Below, in pieces: positions 16,517 through 25,975 of a stretch of 64,000 nucleotides of DNA. A program made the position numbers and the translations under genes. Origin of the DNA: Xanthobacter agilis (GTDB lineage: Bacteria > Pseudomonadota > Alphaproteobacteria > Rhizobiales > Xanthobacteraceae); contig NZ_JABWGX010000001.1 of NCBI RefSeq assembly GCF_021730435.1, positions 124,001-188,000 on the forward strand, written 5' to 3'. The notes beneath the pieces were generated by a model, which ran no database searches, was not told the DNA's origin, and was given only the letters and a program-made list of their open reading frames with translations. Every line of letters begins with the position of its first letter. The stretch's first letter is position 1.

Positions 16517-17872
16517 TCAGTGCAGGCCGGTGGCGGCGAGGGCCGCCATCTGGCGCACGGCGACGCGGCCGGCGTCGAAATCGCCGACGGCGGCCTCGAA
16601 CAGGCGGTGGAAATTGAGCTGCGCCCGAAGGTGCAGAAAAACCGCGCCGAGTCCCACCGCCGCCCGGTCCATGAACACGAATTCGCGCGGCACCGTCACC
16701 GGGCCAAGGCGCTTCAGCTCGGTGTGCACCTTGAAGGCTTCCTTGCGGCCATATTGGCCCGGCGCCACGCCGTCGGCGATGGTGCGCACCCGGTCATCCA
16801 TCAGCGGGCCGTAGATGAAGCGGGCCCAGATGTTCAGGGCGTCGATGAGATCCTTGTTGAGGCCCTTGAACCCCCAGGTTTCATAGGCGTGCACCACCCG
16901 CGCCCCGTCGCCCTCCAGAAGGCCGCGATAAAGGTCCACCACCCCCGCCACGAACAGCGGCGGGAAGATGCGGACGCAGCCATAATCCAACAGGTTGATG
17001 CCGGCCGGACGACCCGCGTCGTCGAGAAAGACGGTGTAATTGCCCAGGTGCGGATCGCCGTGGATGACGCCGAACCGGCTGAACGGCTGCCACCAGGCCG
17101 TGAACAGCGCGTCCGCCAGAAGGTTGCGCTCGGCCTGCGGATGGCGGGTGAAGGTGAGGATCTTCTCGCCTTCCAGCCAGTGGAGGGTCAGCAGGCGGCT
17201 GGTGGAGAGGTCTTCGCGCACGGAGGGCACGCGCACACGGGTTTCATCCTTCAGCATCAAGGCGTAGAGGGCGGCGTGGCGGGCCTCGCGCTTATAGTCC
17301 AGCTCCTCCCGCACCCGTTCGCCGATCTCGTGGGCGATCTCGCGGGTATCGATGGTCGAATCCATCCGGCGATGAAGGGAAAACAGGATCTGAAGCTGGT
17401 TGAGGTCGGCTTCCACGGCCGCCTGCATGTCGGGGTATTGCAGCTTGCAGGCGACGGTTTCTCCGTCCGGCGTCACCGCCTTGTGCACCTGGCCGAGGGA
17501 GGCGGCGGCGGAGGGCTGGTGCTCGAAGCGGGCGAAGCGCTTTTCCCAGTCCCGCCCCAGCTCCGCGTTCATGCGGCGCTTCACGAACGACCAGCCCATG
17601 GGCGGTGCGTCCGATTGCAGGCGGCGGAGCTCGGCGGCGTATTCCGGCGGCAGCAGATCGGGAACGGTGGCCATCAACTGCGCCACCTTCATCAGGGGAC
17701 CCTTGAGCCCGCCAAGGGCGGCGGCGAGGGCGGCCGCATTGTCGCCGGCGCGGTCGCCCCGGCCCAGAAGCCGGTTGCCGGCGATCCGCGCGGCCACCCC
17801 GCCCATATTGGCGCCCACTTTCGCATAGCGCGCGGCACGGGCCGAAAACCGGTTTCTTTCGTCGTCAGCCAT
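16517..17872 (-). CDS. ABC1/ADCK/UbiB-type atypical kinase
   Basis: Protein-kinase-like-fold ATPase of the UbiB/COQ8 family, 451 residues. Hallmarks in order: the K-x-x-Q motif in LMKVAQLMATVP (about 62), the Ala-rich loop AAASLGQVHKA replacing the Gly-rich loop, the lysine strand ACKLQYP, the catalytic loop HGDPHLGNY, and DYG (LDYGCVR) at the metal site. Family members support ubiquinone biosynthesis or lipid homeostasis through ATPase activity. It follows a small membrane-protein gene by 43 bases on the same strand, likely one transcript. This may be a paralogue rather than the UbiB of the ubiquinone pathway. Confidence 0.9.
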   Translation of the reverse strand: MADDERNRFSARAARYAKVGANMGGVAARIAGNRLLGRGDRAGDNAAALAAALGGLKGPLMKVAQLMATVPDLLPPEYAAELRRLQSDAPPMGWSFVKRRMNAELGRDWEKRFARFEHQPSAAASLGQVHKAVTPDGETVACKLQYPDMQAAVEADLNQLQILFSLHRRMDSTIDTREIAHEIGERVREELDYKREARHAALYALMLKDETRVRVPSVREDLSTSRLLTLHWLEGEKILTFTRHPQAERNLLADALFTAWWQPFSRFGVIHGDPHLGNYTVFLDDAGRPAGINLLDYGCVRIFPPLFVAGVVDLYRGLLEGDGARVVHAYETWGFKGLNKDLIDALNIWARFIYGPLMDDRVRTIADGVAPGQYGRKEAFKVHTELKRLGPVTVPREFVFMDRAAVGLGAVFLHLRAQLNFHRLFEAAVGDFDAGRVAVRQMAALAATGLH

Positions 17873-17915
17873 GTTCGCCAGCCATGTTCGGACGCGCCTT
17901 GCGGTCGCGTGCCGC

Positions 17916-18410
17916 TTATCCCCGCGCCGGCGCCGACCGGAAGGTCAGGGCGAGCAGCAGCAGGAGGGACAGGGGAGTCAGCACGTCGGTGTAGAGAATG
18001 GGTCCGGCGTTTCCGGCCGCCAGATTGCCCGTTTCGGCGATCTGCACGAGGTGGCCGATGGCCGCGCCGCCCAGGAAGCCGGTGGTCATGACGGCGATTG
18101 CCGCCCGAAAGCCCCAATTGGGCCAGATGGCGGCGATGATGCCCGCAAGGCCGATGCCGAGGTTCGCCACTCCGACCTCAAATTGGAACGGGCTCGCGGC
18201 CCAGCCGATGGCGCGCGCCGATTCCTCGGGAAACGCGATGTGGCCGAGCGCCGCCCAAAGCCCGATGAGCCCCACCGGGAACAGATTGATGTAGCGCAGC
18301 AGACGGTCCGCGGCCAGGCGCACGCCACGGGGCGACGGCGCGCGGGCGACTGCGAGGCCGGCGCACACCAGCGCCGCGATCCAGGCAATGATGGGAACCC
18401 AGAACACCAT
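17916..18410 (-). CDS. Conserved small integral membrane protein, function unknown
   Basis: A 164-residue protein with four predicted membrane helices (about 2-22, 40-60, 78-118 as two spans, 138-158). Recognisable features are INLFPVGLIGLWAALGHIAFPEE and FQFEVGVANLGIGLAGIIA. I do not recognise a biochemical function; it resembles a widespread small membrane family of unknown role. It lies just upstream of the UbiB-type kinase gene on the same strand. Confidence 0.72.
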   Translation of the reverse strand: MVFWVPIIAWIAALVCAGLAVARAPSPRGVRLAADRLLRYINLFPVGLIGLWAALGHIAFPEESARAIGWAASPFQFEVGVANLGIGLAGIIAAIWPNWGFRAAIAVMTTGFLGGAAIGHLVQIAETGNLAAGNAGPILYTDVLTPLSLLLLLALTFRSAPARG

Positions 18411-18460
18411 GATGGAAGCCTCCCCCGTAGGTGCGCCGCACGGTGACAGATCCCGCGCCG

Positions 18461-18512
18461 CACCGCCAGAGCCCCGCTCACGCCACCGCCAGAGCCCCGC
18501 TCACGCCACCGC
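18461..18512. repeat. 23-bp tandem duplication at the LysR gene 3' end
   Basis: The 23-base unit beginning CACCGCCAGAGCCCC occurs at 18461-18483 and again at 18484-18506, plus six more bases. The second copy overlaps the stop region of the LysR gene (stop at 18501-18503). It looks like a recent slippage duplication in otherwise non-coding DNA. Confidence 0.85.
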
Positions 18513-19376
18513 GTAGAGCGGATGCTCGCGGCGGATCTCCTCGCACAGGATCTCCTCCACCTTCGTGAGTGCCTCGGTGCGGGCGCCGGACCGTCCGTAG
18601 AGCACGAATTCCATGTCGGGCAGGGCGGTGGTGCCGAGGTCGTTCACCACCGCGAGGTCGTGCCGCAGCGAGCGGGGCGAGCGCACGGTGACGCCGAGCC
18701 CCGCTCCCACCGCCGCCATCAGTCCCGGCAGGCTCGGGCTGGTGAAGGCGACGCGGAAGCCGCGGCCGGCAGCGCTGAGCGCGGCGATGGCGGCGCTGCG
18801 GCAGATGCAGGGATTTTCAAACAGCACCAGCGGCACCGGCGCCTCGCGGTCGAGCCGGAGGTGGCGCGAGGCGATCCACACCAGCGGCTCGCGCAACAGC
18901 ACGGTGGCCGGCAGTTCGGTCTCGTGGCGGAAGCCCACCGCAAGGTCGAGCTCTTCCACCATCACCTTCTCCAGCATGGCCAGGGTGGAGCACACCCGCA
19001 CCGTGATCGGCGCCTGGGGAAACGAAGCCGCGACCCGGACCAGGATGCGCTGCATCACCCCTTCGCCCACATCCTGCACGAAGCCGAGACGCAGCGGCTG
19101 GGCGAAGCTGCCGTGCAGATGCTGGTTCAGCACCTGGTCGTTGAGGTCGAGCAGGCGGCGGGCATCATCGAGGAAGGCGCCGCCGCGCGGGGTGGGCACC
19201 ACGCCCCGGCCCTTGCGCTCCAGCACCGGGAAGCCAAGCATTTCGGCGAGCCGGTCCATCTGCAGGCTGACGGCCGACTGGCTGCGCCCCACCCGCCGCG
19301 CCGCCGCGGAAATGGAGCCAAGGTCCGCCACCGCCACGAAGCTGCGCAGCAGGTCGAGATCGAAATTCCTGATCAT
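18501..19376 (-). CDS. LysR family transcriptional regulator
   Basis: A 291-residue activator/repressor. The N-terminal winged helix-turn-helix is in [42 protein letters not shown] (about 7-48), followed by the LysR linker and a periplasmic-binding-protein-like effector domain (about 92-285). It is divergent from a tautomerase gene with a 104-base intergenic region, the usual LysR arrangement for control of the neighbour and itself. Effector unknown. Confidence 0.92.
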   Translation of the reverse strand: MIRNFDLDLLRSFVAVADLGSISAAARRVGRSQSAVSLQMDRLAEMLGFPVLERKGRGVVPTPRGGAFLDDARRLLDLNDQVLNQHLHGSFAQPLRLGFVQDVGEGVMQRILVRVAASFPQAPITVRVCSTLAMLEKVMVEELDLAVGFRHETELPATVLLREPLVWIASRHLRLDREAPVPLVLFENPCICRSAAIAALSAAGRGFRVAFTSPSLPGLMAAVGAGLGVTVRSPRSLRHDLAVVNDLGTTALPDMEFVLYGRSGARTEALTKVEEILCEEIRREHPLYAVA

Positions 19377-19480
19377 CCTATGAGGATATCAAATTCCTTG
19401 GATTTTTAAATTCAATTTTTTTCATGAATTGCGTGCCGCTAGGGTGAGCCGTATCGATCAAGACCAAAGGAAACGGATCC
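19377..19480. promoter_or_regulatory. Divergent LysR/tautomerase promoter region
   Basis: AT-rich compared with surrounding DNA. It contains the imperfect inverted repeat AAATTCC-TT-GGATTT (about 19391-19405) and a longer AT-rich stretch with ATTCAATTTTTTTCATGAAT (19410-19429). Either could be the LysR binding region; I cannot choose between them. Confidence 0.4.
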
Positions 19481-19915
19481 ATGCCCCTGTTGAACGTAAC
19501 CCTGTCCGGAGAGCCGGACGATGCCTTGGCGGCCGCGGTGGCGGCTGCCCTGGGCGATCTTACGGCCCGCATCCTGCGCAAGGATCCTGCGGTGACGGCG
19601 GTGTGCATCGCCTTCGTCCCGGCGTCGCGCTGGTTCACGGGCGGGGTGTCGCTGGCGGCGAAGGGGGCGGCATCCTTCTCGCTCGACATCGTGGTGGTGG
19701 ATGGCACCAACACCAAGGACGAGAAGGCGGCCTATCTGGACGCCGTGTTCGCCGCCATGGCCGAGCTGCTGCCGAACCTCGATCCGGAGAGCTACATCCT
19801 GGTGCGCGAGGTGAAGGCCGACGCCTACGGCTATGGCGGGCGGACCCAGGAGCGGCGGTATGTGGAGCGGCGGTATGGGACGCGCGGCCCGGTGGAGGCC
19901 GGACGCGCCGCCTGA
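19481..19915 (+). CDS. Tautomerase family protein
   Basis: A 144-residue member of the 4-oxalocrotonate tautomerase/MIF superfamily. The product begins MPLLNVTLSG, so the catalytic amino-terminal proline is available after Met removal. It is about twice the length of the short 4-OT subunits, consistent with the longer forms containing two beta-alpha-beta units. The C-terminus is rich in Arg/Tyr/Gly and probably flexible. It is divergent from the LysR gene, which probably regulates it. Natural substrate unknown. A hairpin follows the stop. Confidence 0.8.
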   Translation: MPLLNVTLSGEPDDALAAAVAAALGDLTARILRKDPAVTAVCIAFVPASRWFTGGVSLAAKGAASFSLDIVVVDGTNTKDEKAAYLDAVFAAMAELLPNLDPESYILVREVKADAYGYGGRTQERRYVERRYGTRGPVEAGRAA

Positions 19916-19930
19916 TGCGCCTAAAACCAG

Positions 19931-19968
19931 GGACGGCCCGGAGCCGAGGCGCCGGGCCGTCCCTTACT
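19931..19968. terminator. Terminator hairpin between convergent tautomerase and DsbA genes
   Basis: GGACGGCCCGG (19931-19941) pairs with CCGGGCCGTCC (19952-19962), an 11-bp perfect stem with a 10-base loop, followed by only a weak T-rich tail. It probably serves both convergent genes. Confidence 0.6.
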
Positions 19969-20011
19969 TAGGCGACCGCATCAGGTGTGGTGTGCCGGGG
20001 CGCGCGTTCGC

Positions 20012-20671
20012 TCATTTGCCGGCGAGCAGCGGCGCCAGTTCCTTGTCCCAGGTGGCGATGTCGAGGGCGCCCGAGAGCTTCTTGCCGTTGACGAAGAAGG
20101 TGGGGGTGGCGTTCACGCCCAGCTCGGCATTGGCGTAGCGGGCGCTTTCCTGCACCTTCTGGGCGAGACCCTGGTCGCTCAGGCACTTTTCGAACTCGGC
20201 CTGGCTCATGCCGGTCTGGCGCACCACGGCCAGCAGGCCGGCTGCGGGATCCTTGCTGTAGGCCCAGCTCTTCTGGGTCTCGAACAGGGTCGAGACCATG
20301 GGGAAATACTTATCCTCCGGCGCGCAGCGCGCCAGCATGAAGGCCGCGGTGGCCACCGGATCGAACGGGAATTCGCGGAAGATGAAGCGCACCTTGCCAG
20401 TGTCGATATATTTCGCCTTCAGCTCCGGCAAATCCTTGGTGTGGAAATCAGCGCAATGGCTGCACGTCAGCGAGGCGTATTCCACCACCGTCACCGGGGC
20501 ATCGGCGCTGCCGATCACCTTCTGCGGCAGGGGGCTGGCGGCCGGCGCCATCACCTTCGCCACATCCGCCGACTGGGCGCGCGCGTCGTGGGTCGAAAGG
20601 GGCAGGCCGAAGCCGGCGAGAACGGCGGCAACGCCGGCTCCGGCGAGCACGCGGCGGCGGTCGAAAGTCAT
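20012..20671 (-). CDS. DsbA-family thiol:disulfide oxidoreductase, Tat-exported
   Basis: Periplasmic disulfide oxidoreductase of 219 residues. The N-terminus carries a twin-arginine signal (FDRRRVLAGAG, then a hydrophobic stretch to about residue 32). The thioredoxin-like domain has the active site CSHC in SLTCSHCADFH, and the cis-proline loop is in NATPTFFVNGK. The ATG at 20671 is chosen for its GGAG site six bases upstream; other in-frame ATGs at 20683 and 20710 would displace the Tat motif. It probably oxidises or isomerises exported proteins. It follows the DUF721 gene on the same strand by about 120 bases. Confidence 0.92.
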   Translation of the reverse strand: MTFDRRRVLAGAGVAAVLAGFGLPLSTHDARAQSADVAKVMAPAASPLPQKVIGSADAPVTVVEYASLTCSHCADFHTKDLPELKAKYIDTGKVRFIFREFPFDPVATAAFMLARCAPEDKYFPMVSTLFETQKSWAYSKDPAAGLLAVVRQTGMSQAEFEKCLSDQGLAQKVQESARYANAELGVNATPTFFVNGKKLSGALDIATWDKELAPLLAGK

Positions 20672-20789
20672 GGTCGTCTCCATGGGGAAGCCGAAAGCGG
20701 GAGGTCGCAAAAGGGCGTCCAGGCGCCAATGTGCAGCGCGCTAGCATGTCCGGCATGGGGTCGCAAATGCCCATCCGATCACAGTTGGG

Positions 20790-21314
20790 TCAAGAGCCGC
20801 GCTTCAGCCCGCGCCGCTCCCGCCGCACCAGGGCGCCGAGCCGGGCGAGGGCGGCGGCCAGAGCCTCGTTGTCGAAGGCGCCGATCTCCTGCGCCAGCTC
20901 GCGCCGCACGGTGGTGACGGTCGCGGGGTCCGGCGGCGGCGGCGGCACGGCGCGGGCGTGGCGCGAGGGAACCGGACCTTGGCGCAGGGTGATTCGGCCG
21001 ACGCAGCGCCAGCCGAAATAGACGTTGATGCGCTCGATCACCACCGGCGCGGCATATTGCATCTCGATGGCATAGGCCCCCTCCACTCGCACCACGAGGG
21101 TCGCGGGCTCGGTCTCGCTGCCGCGGGCCCATTGCAGCTTCATGGGCAGGGAGCGGGGGGCGAGGTCCGGCCCCACGATCTCGTCCCAGTGGGTCACCAC
21201 CTCCACCACCGAGAAGCCGGCCTTGCCGCACACGTCGGCGATGCTCGGCGCCACGAAATCGGCGAGCGGGCGGGCACTGCGGGGGCGGAAGGCGCGCGAG
21301 GCGGGGCTTTTCAT
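20790..21314 (-). CDS. DUF721 (DciA-like) protein
   Basis: A 174-residue protein with the DUF721 domain (about 25-115): VCGKAGFSVVEVVTHWDEIVGPDLAPRS, then a beta-rich part containing LVVRVEGAYAIEMQY and INVYFGWRCVGRITLRQG. The family includes DciA, the ancestral loader of replicative helicase, although alphaproteobacterial versions are little studied. The C-terminal 50 residues are Pro-rich then helical. Start ATG at 21314; upstream extension in frame is non-conserved. It is divergent from mutY, a common alphaproteobacterial arrangement. Confidence 0.85.
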   Translation of the reverse strand: MKSPASRAFRPRSARPLADFVAPSIADVCGKAGFSVVEVVTHWDEIVGPDLAPRSLPMKLQWARGSETEPATLVVRVEGAYAIEMQYAAPVVIERINVYFGWRCVGRITLRQGPVPSRHARAVPPPPPDPATVTTVRRELAQEIGAFDNEALAAALARLGALVRRERRGLKRGS

Positions 21315-21415
21315 GGTGCTGGGTTCGGATCGCTTTGACGTATCGCTAGGGGGAGCCGGACGGCGCGCGAGGCCCGCCCCTTGCCGGGACGCGCCGGGGC
21401 GGCCACTTTGCGCGC

Positions 21416-22525
21416 ATGACATCTTCGCCCGCCGCCGCCATGGGGACAAGGCCGTTGCCCGCGCCCGACCCCGAAGCCCTGCTCGCCTGGTACGATATCC
21501 ACCGTCGCCGCCTGCCCTGGCGGGCGGAAGCGGGGCGGCGGGCCGATCCCTATCATGTGTTCCTGTCGGAAATCATGCTGCAACAGACCACGGTGAAGGC
21601 CGTGGTGCCGTATTTCGACGCCTTCCTGCGGCGCTGGCCCACGGTGGCGCACCTCGCGGACGCGCCCCTGGAAGAGGTGCTCTCGGCCTGGGCAGGGCTC
21701 GGCTATTATGCCCGCGCGCGCAACCTGCACGCTTGCGCCAAGGCGGTGGTGGCGCGCCATGGCGGGCGCTTTCCCGCCAATGAGGTCCTGCTGCTCGACC
21801 TGCCCGGCATCGGCCCTTACACGGCGGCCGCCATCGCCGCCATCGCCTTCAATCTCCCCGCGAGCCCGGTCGATGGCAATATCGAGCGTGTGGTGACCCG
21901 CCTTCATGCGGTGGAAGAGGCCTTGCCCAAGGCCAAGCCCCGCATTCGGGCGCTGGCCGCCGAACTCGTGCCGCCCCGGCGGCCGGGGGATCATGCACAG
22001 GCCATGATGGACCTGGGCGCCACCATCTGCACGCCCAAGTCGCCGGCCTGCGCCCTGTGTCCGTTCTCGGCGCCGTGCCGGGCGCGGGCGGAAGGCACCA
22101 TGCTGCGCTATCCGGTGAAGACGAAGAAGGCCGCGAAGCCGGAGCGGGCCGCCATCGCCTTCCTCGCCGTGCGCGCCGACGGCGCGGTGCTGCTGCGCAC
22201 CCGGCCCGACAAGGGGCTGCTCGCGAAGATGACAGAGGTGCCGGCCACCCCCTGGTCGGCGTCCGAGGGGGCAATTCCCGCCGATCCGGCCCGCCATGCC
22301 CCGGTGAAGGCGCAATGGCGGGCGCTGCCCGGCGCGGTGCGCCACGTCTTTACCCATTTCGCCTTGGAGCTGAGCGTGTGGCGGGCCGATCTGCCGGCCG
22401 GAACACCGGCCCCGGATGGCGCGCGTTTCGTCCTGCCGCGCGATTTCGACGCGGAGGCGCTGCCCTCATTGATGCGGAAGGTGCTGGCCCATGGCGGGGC
22501 CAATCGCCCGCCCAAAAGGAGCTGA
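21416..22525 (+). CDS. mutY: A/G-specific adenine glycosylase MutY
   Basis: Removes adenine mispaired with 8-oxoguanine or G, limiting GC-to-TA mutation. The 369-residue protein shows the N-terminal WYDIHRRRLPWR start, SEIMLQQTTVKAVVPYF, the helix-hairpin-helix LLDLPGIGPYTAAAIAAIAF, the catalytic Asp region in SPVDGNIERV, and the iron-sulfur loop C-x6-C-x2-C-x5-C (CTPKSPACALCPFSAPC). The C-terminal NUDIX-like domain that recognises 8-oxoG spans roughly 240-360. It is convergent with ccrM across a perfect palindrome. Confidence 0.97.
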   Translation: MTSSPAAAMGTRPLPAPDPEALLAWYDIHRRRLPWRAEAGRRADPYHVFLSEIMLQQTTVKAVVPYFDAFLRRWPTVAHLADAPLEEVLSAWAGLGYYARARNLHACAKAVVARHGGRFPANEVLLLDLPGIGPYTAAAIAAIAFNLPASPVDGNIERVVTRLHAVEEALPKAKPRIRALAAELVPPRRPGDHAQAMMDLGATICTPKSPACALCPFSAPCRARAEGTMLRYPVKTKKAAKPERAAIAFLAVRADGAVLLRTRPDKGLLAKMTEVPATPWSASEGAIPADPARHAPVKAQWRALPGAVRHVFTHFALELSVWRADLPAGTPAPDGARFVLPRDFDAEALPSLMRKVLAHGGANRPPKRS

Positions 22526-22530
22526 GGGGC

Positions 22531-23753
<1,223 letters not shown>

Positions 23754-23825
23754 CTACGCAACGCTTACTCACAGGACGCAGTGTGGCGGCAAGGGGTTAA
23801 GGCCGGGTGAAGGGAGCGAAAAAGC

Positions 23826-24695
23826 TCACCGCGTCACCGCTCGCACGATCGCTTCGGCCACCAGCTCGGGCATGCACAGGCGGGTTTTCTGCTCGGCGGG
23901 GGAGGGGGCTTGCGGCGGGGGCTCCGCCGGGGCGGCGGCGGGCGCTGATGCGGGCTGGGACAGCAGGTAGCTGGTGGCGGCGTATTGCTGCACCACGTTC
24001 ATCTTTTCCTGGTCGGAGATGGTGTCGATCTGGTTCACGATTCGGCCGTAGAGCTGCTCATGCGACACATTGGGCACGAACGGCGGGTCGATGAGGACGA
24101 GGTCGATGTTTCGCCCCTTCAGGTAATCCGCCGCCTGCTCCAGGGTGTGGGCGAAATCCTCCGGGTCGGTGGCGGCCAGCGCATCGCCCGTGCCGATCTG
24201 CCAGATCACGAGGTCCGGCTCGTATTGCTCGATGGCGCTGCGGATGCGCTGGAAGTCTTCCCGTGCGAGGCCAGGCTGCGGTCCCTCCTCGATGATGGTG
24301 AAGACGATGTCCGGCAGCCGCCGGTTCAGCTCCACCTCCAGCCGGCTGCGCTTGTGCTGGGAGAAGGCGAGCCGGTCCGGCTGCGGGCCGATGAGCAGGA
24401 TGCGCACCGGCTGGGAGCGATCCACCAGGCGCTCGGTGCGCGTGAGGTCGCTGTCGAAGGTGAGCAGGATGTCGGGGACGCGGCAGACCTTCGACATGTC
24501 CGCCCAGGCCGGTGCCGCCAGCGCCAGGAGTGCGGCGAACAATGCGGCGAACAGCGTGGCGAGGAGCGCGGCCAGGGACGCGGCGAAGACCCCGGCGGGG
24601 CCGATCGCCCTCAGGCGCGCGGCGCGAAGGGCTGAGACGCGGCCGCGCGTTCGCCCGATGCGTGTGCGTCGGCCGTCCGTCCACCCTTCTGCCAT
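23826..24695 (-). CDS. SGNH/GDSL hydrolase-like secreted or membrane-anchored protein
   Basis: About 289 residues if started at the ATG at 24695. A long hydrophobic Ala/Leu-rich segment (about 35-65) ends in APAWA and looks like a signal peptide or anchor. The domain that follows has an alpha/beta SGNH-like pattern: RILLIGPQPD, then DLVIWQIGTGDA (GxND-like block) and LIDPPFVPNVSHE near the C-terminal Asp/His block. The canonical GDS nucleophile motif is not obvious, so the catalytic serine is in doubt. The start overlaps the OpgC gene by about 85 bases; 24707 is an alternative. The Pro/Ala-rich C-terminus precedes a final helix. Being coupled to an OpgC-type acyltransferase gene suggests a cell-envelope glycan role. 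Confidence 0.65.
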   Translation of the reverse strand: MAEGWTDGRRTRIGRTRGRVSALRAARLRAIGPAGVFAASLAALLATLFAALFAALLALAAPAWADMSKVCRVPDILLTFDSDLTRTERLVDRSQPVRILLIGPQPDRLAFSQHKRSRLEVELNRRLPDIVFTIIEEGPQPGLAREDFQRIRSAIEQYEPDLVIWQIGTGDALAATDPEDFAHTLEQAADYLKGRNIDLVLIDPPFVPNVSHEQLYGRIVNQIDTISDQEKMNVVQQYAATSYLLSQPASAPAAAPAEPPPQAPSPAEQKTRLCMPELVAEAIVRAVTR

Positions 24696-25816
24696 TCGAG
24701 CGCCCATGCGAGCAACCACTGGAGCGAGAACCCGATCCCAACGATTAACAGGTCGAACGAAACGGCGCCATCGAATGCGGGGCGAACCACCTGCGCGCCG
24801 AGGCTTAGCACCGTGCCGAAGCAGAACACCGGCAGCGCGTGGCGGCCGATGAGGATCAGCGGCGTGGCGGCGCGGGTGGCCCGCAGCCAGCGTTCCAGCG
24901 GCAGGCGTGCCGCGCAATAGGCCAGCGCCAGGATGTGCAGGATGCGCGGCAGATCAAGGGAGGACTTGTCGAAATCCCACATGAAGGCGGGCAGGGGCCA
25001 CACTTCCAGGGACAGCGGAAAATCAAGCTGTGCCCACACCAGGGCCGCCAGCAGATAGAGCGGCGCCAGAATGTCGAGGCTGCGGCGCGCGACCCGCACG
25101 CCCCCGCGATCCAGCGCGACGCCGATGGCCAGCCCGATAGTGAACAGCAATTGCCACGCCAGGGGATTGAAATACCAGCGGCCGGCGCCGGGCCAGACCG
25201 GCGGGCCGAGATGTGCGAATTGGGCGATGAGGTAAATCGCGGCGGAGACGCCGAGGGCCAGCGCCAGACTGCGCCGGGCCAGCATCACCAGCACCGGCGC
25301 CAGCAGCAGCAGGCTCACATACAGCGGCAGGATGTTGAGATAGGCCGGCTGGAAGGTGAGCAGGGCGATGCCCACCAGGGCCTCCACCGGCGCCTCGGTG
25401 ATGAGATCGAGGTGGTACCAGCCCAGTACGCGGGTGTCGCCGGCTTCCACCACGAAGCCGCCGATGATCGCCACCGCCACCATGACCAGCGCCAGATGAG
25501 CCACATAGAGATTGAAGGCACGGGTGACGATGCGGGCGCCGATGCGCAGCCGCCGTCCCGGCTCGAACGGGCGCACATAAGCGAAGGCGGCGGAGACGCC
25601 GGCCAAGAGAACAAACAGCTCGGCGGCGTCCGAAACGCCGAAATTGCGGAAGGTGTAGGCGCTCAGCACATGGCCGGGAATGTGATTGATGAAGATGGTG
25701 AGCAGAGCAAAGCCGCGCCAGAAATCAATGCTGACGATGCGCGCTCCCGCTGATGCCACCGCTGTCACTCCCCGTCGATCCTGCGACAACGCATCCTCGC
25801 TGCCCGTGTTCCCCAT
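24611..25816 (-). CDS. OpgC-domain membrane protein (acyltransferase-like)
   Basis: Integral membrane protein of 401 residues with about ten spans, belonging to the OpgC family that adds succinyl groups to osmoregulated periplasmic glucans; it is also related to acyltransferase 3 proteins. The family start is visible in RIVSIDFWRGFALLTIFINHIPGH, where the Asp, Arg and His residues are conserved, and FGVSDAAELFVLLAGVSAAF follows. Start ATG at 25816. The downstream SGNH-like gene overlaps its 3' end, suggesting coupled expression. Substrate is inferred only from the family. Confidence 0.86.
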   Translation of the reverse strand: MGNTGSEDALSQDRRGVTAVASAGARIVSIDFWRGFALLTIFINHIPGHVLSAYTFRNFGVSDAAELFVLLAGVSAAFAYVRPFEPGRRLRIGARIVTRAFNLYVAHLALVMVAVAIIGGFVVEAGDTRVLGWYHLDLITEAPVEALVGIALLTFQPAYLNILPLYVSLLLLAPVLVMLARRSLALALGVSAAIYLIAQFAHLGPPVWPGAGRWYFNPLAWQLLFTIGLAIGVALDRGGVRVARRSLDILAPLYLLAALVWAQLDFPLSLEVWPLPAFMWDFDKSSLDLPRILHILALAYCAARLPLERWLRATRAATPLILIGRHALPVFCFGTVLSLGAQVVRPAFDGAVSFDLLIVGIGFSLQWLLAWALEWQKGGRTADAHASGERAAASQPFAPRA

Positions 25817-25881
25817 GGTGGTGCGGGAGGCGGCGCAGGTGCAGCGCAGCAGGTCTAGGACCGATTCATGTTCAAATTGTT

Positions 25882-25920
25882 GTCAGTGTCGCGCGCCGTG
25901 CGCAGGCGCGCGACACTGAC
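25882..25920. terminator. 16-bp stem-loop in the hsp20-opgC gap
   Basis: GTCAGTGTCGCGCGCC (25882-25897) pairs perfectly with GGCGCGCGACACTGAC (25905-25920), loop of 7. No T-run follows. Lies downstream of hsp20 and upstream of the OpgC start, so it may be a transcription barrier or a cruciform/protein site. Confidence 0.5.
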
Positions 25921-25926
25921 GCACAG

Positions 25927-25952
25927 CGGCCCGGATTGCGGGATCCGGGCCG
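25927..25952. terminator. Second stem-loop immediately after hsp20
   Basis: CGGCCCGGAT (25927-25936) and ATCCGGGCCG (25943-25952), a 10-bp stem with a 6-base loop, 24 bases beyond the hsp20 stop on the minus strand. A likely 3' terminator of hsp20. Confidence 0.5.
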
Positions 25953-25975
25953 TGCGGCTGTGTTCGCGGAGGGGC

